Assembly: GCA_963715485.1 (NCBI GenBank)
Contig: OY970244.1
Coordinates: 2,232,001-2,296,000 of the forward strand
Direction: 5' to 3'
Length of the DNA stretch: 64,000 bases
Origin: SG8-30 sp963715485
Lineage (GTDB): Bacteria > Pseudomonadota > Gammaproteobacteria > Steroidobacterales > Steroidobacteraceae
The notes under the pieces were generated by a model, which saw nothing but the letters and a program-made list of their open reading frames with translations, was not told where the DNA came from and did no database searches. The position numbers and the translations under genes are program-made. Positions 63,686 to 64,000 of the stretch are shown one piece after another (position 1 is the stretch's first letter; each line of letters begins with the position of its first letter).

Positions 63686-64000
63686 TCCATGCTCCCTGGA
63701 TCGGAGTCGCCCCTTGCATCGCCGCCGTCGCCAGGCGGACCGCGCACTGCCTAGCCAAGTTCTCAAGAATCGACCTGAAGATGGCGAGATAACCCGCTGA
63801 TTCTGATTCTATTTAAATTGGCTGTAAACATTAATTTGCGGAGCAAGAATCATTTCACCGCCTCGCTCGGCAGGGTCCGGTCGCGCACCGGCATGCTGGC
63901 GAAACCACCTGGCGAGGACCCTTCTGCCCATTCTGTGACCCGGTTCGTTTGCCGATCGATCGGGTGTGCCTAGATTCTGAACATGACCGGGCTAATGCCT
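63686..64000. other. Terminal intergenic region, no complete gene seen
   Basis: No convincing coding frame is visible. It holds the candidate GMC promoter and an AT-rich block (63801-63850). Near the end TTGCCG (63949-63954), a 16-base spacer and TAGATT (63971-63976) precede an ATG at 63983 that could open a plus-strand gene running out of the window; only six codons are visible, so it is not called as a gene. Confidence 0.4.
63806..63834 (-). promoter_or_regulatory. Possible promoter of the GMC oxidoreductase gene
   Basis: On the minus strand TTAATG (63834-63829) and TAGAAT (63811-63806, 5 of 6 to consensus) are 17 bases apart, about 120 bases before the start codon, in an AT-rich block. 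Confidence 0.4.

Overview
The window is a high-GC chromosomal segment from a gammaproteobacterium. The evidence is the contiguous ruvC-ruvA-ruvB-ybgC-tolQRAB-pal-cpoB-queE-queC-tRNA-Lys block, a fused aspartokinase/homoserine dehydrogenase heading thrABC, sucA-sucB-lpd, nudJ-mnmA, msrPQ and an FadH-type dienoyl-CoA reductase. No phage, integrase, intact insertion sequence, CRISPR array or rRNA was found. Gene density is that of an ordinary core chromosome, with a few accessory patches. I could not assign a genus from the sequence alone.

Layout. 1-7.7 kb (+): 3' end of purB, a GNAT, a conserved protein, nudJ, mnmA, acnA, a class III-type sirtuin and a HAD hydrolase. 7.7-10.4 kb (-): an MFS transporter and an MgtC/DUF4010 membrane protein, with a possible small coupled ORF between them. 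10.6-12.3 kb (+): msrPQ. 12.2-22.1 kb (-): an EamA transporter, DAHP synthase, a YgjP-like metallopeptidase, fadH, and a five-gene set made of an SGNH hydrolase, two FtsX-type permeases, an ATPase and a periplasmic adaptor. 22.3-24.6 kb (+): tatD and an M20 peptidase. 24.6-30.5 kb (-): thrA-thrB-thrC-NERD protein from a recognisable promoter, and an unknown gene upstream. 30.5-33.2 kb (+): a CarS-like membrane protein, a zinc-ribbon methyltransferase, a small conserved protein, 0.4 kb of unexplained DNA and a tiny lipoprotein. 33.2-34.7 kb (-): an outer-membrane protein and a glycine-zipper protein. 35-36 kb (+): a prokaryotic pentameric ligand-gated channel. 36.1-45 kb (-): tRNA-Lys, queuosine genes, Tol-Pal and RuvABC. 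45.2-49.9 kb (+): relA and a large MscS-family channel. 49.97-55.5 kb (-): the 2-oxoglutarate dehydrogenase complex. 55.7-56.6 kb (-): tRNA-Arg, a histone H1-like protein and tRNA-Ala. 56.7-63.7 kb: a GNAT, Bcp peroxiredoxin, a histidine-phosphatase-fold protein, a sulfite-oxidase-family enzyme with a two-haem cytochrome, two paralogous secreted proteins, a VOC protein and a GMC oxidoreductase.

How the genes fit together. The window carries envelope maintenance (Tol-Pal, MscS channel, MsrPQ repair of periplasmic methionine oxidation, a probable envelope ABC system with a hydrolase), central metabolism (aconitase, OGDH, DAHP synthase, threonine pathway), tRNA modification (MnmA, QueC, QueE), Holliday-junction processing, the stringent response and periplasmic sulfite-type oxidation.

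Quality warning. At least seven genes (thrB, thrC, the methyltransferase, the outer-membrane protein, pal, relA, the GMC oxidoreductase) are each interrupted by one or two one-base shifts. Two or three more (M20 peptidase, MscS channel, possibly the ligand-gated channel) look shifted near their N-termini. Most shifts need removal of one base and several lie in or beside homopolymers. Because pal, relA and thrBC are hit, I read this mainly as sequence or assembly error and give each such gene as one feature.
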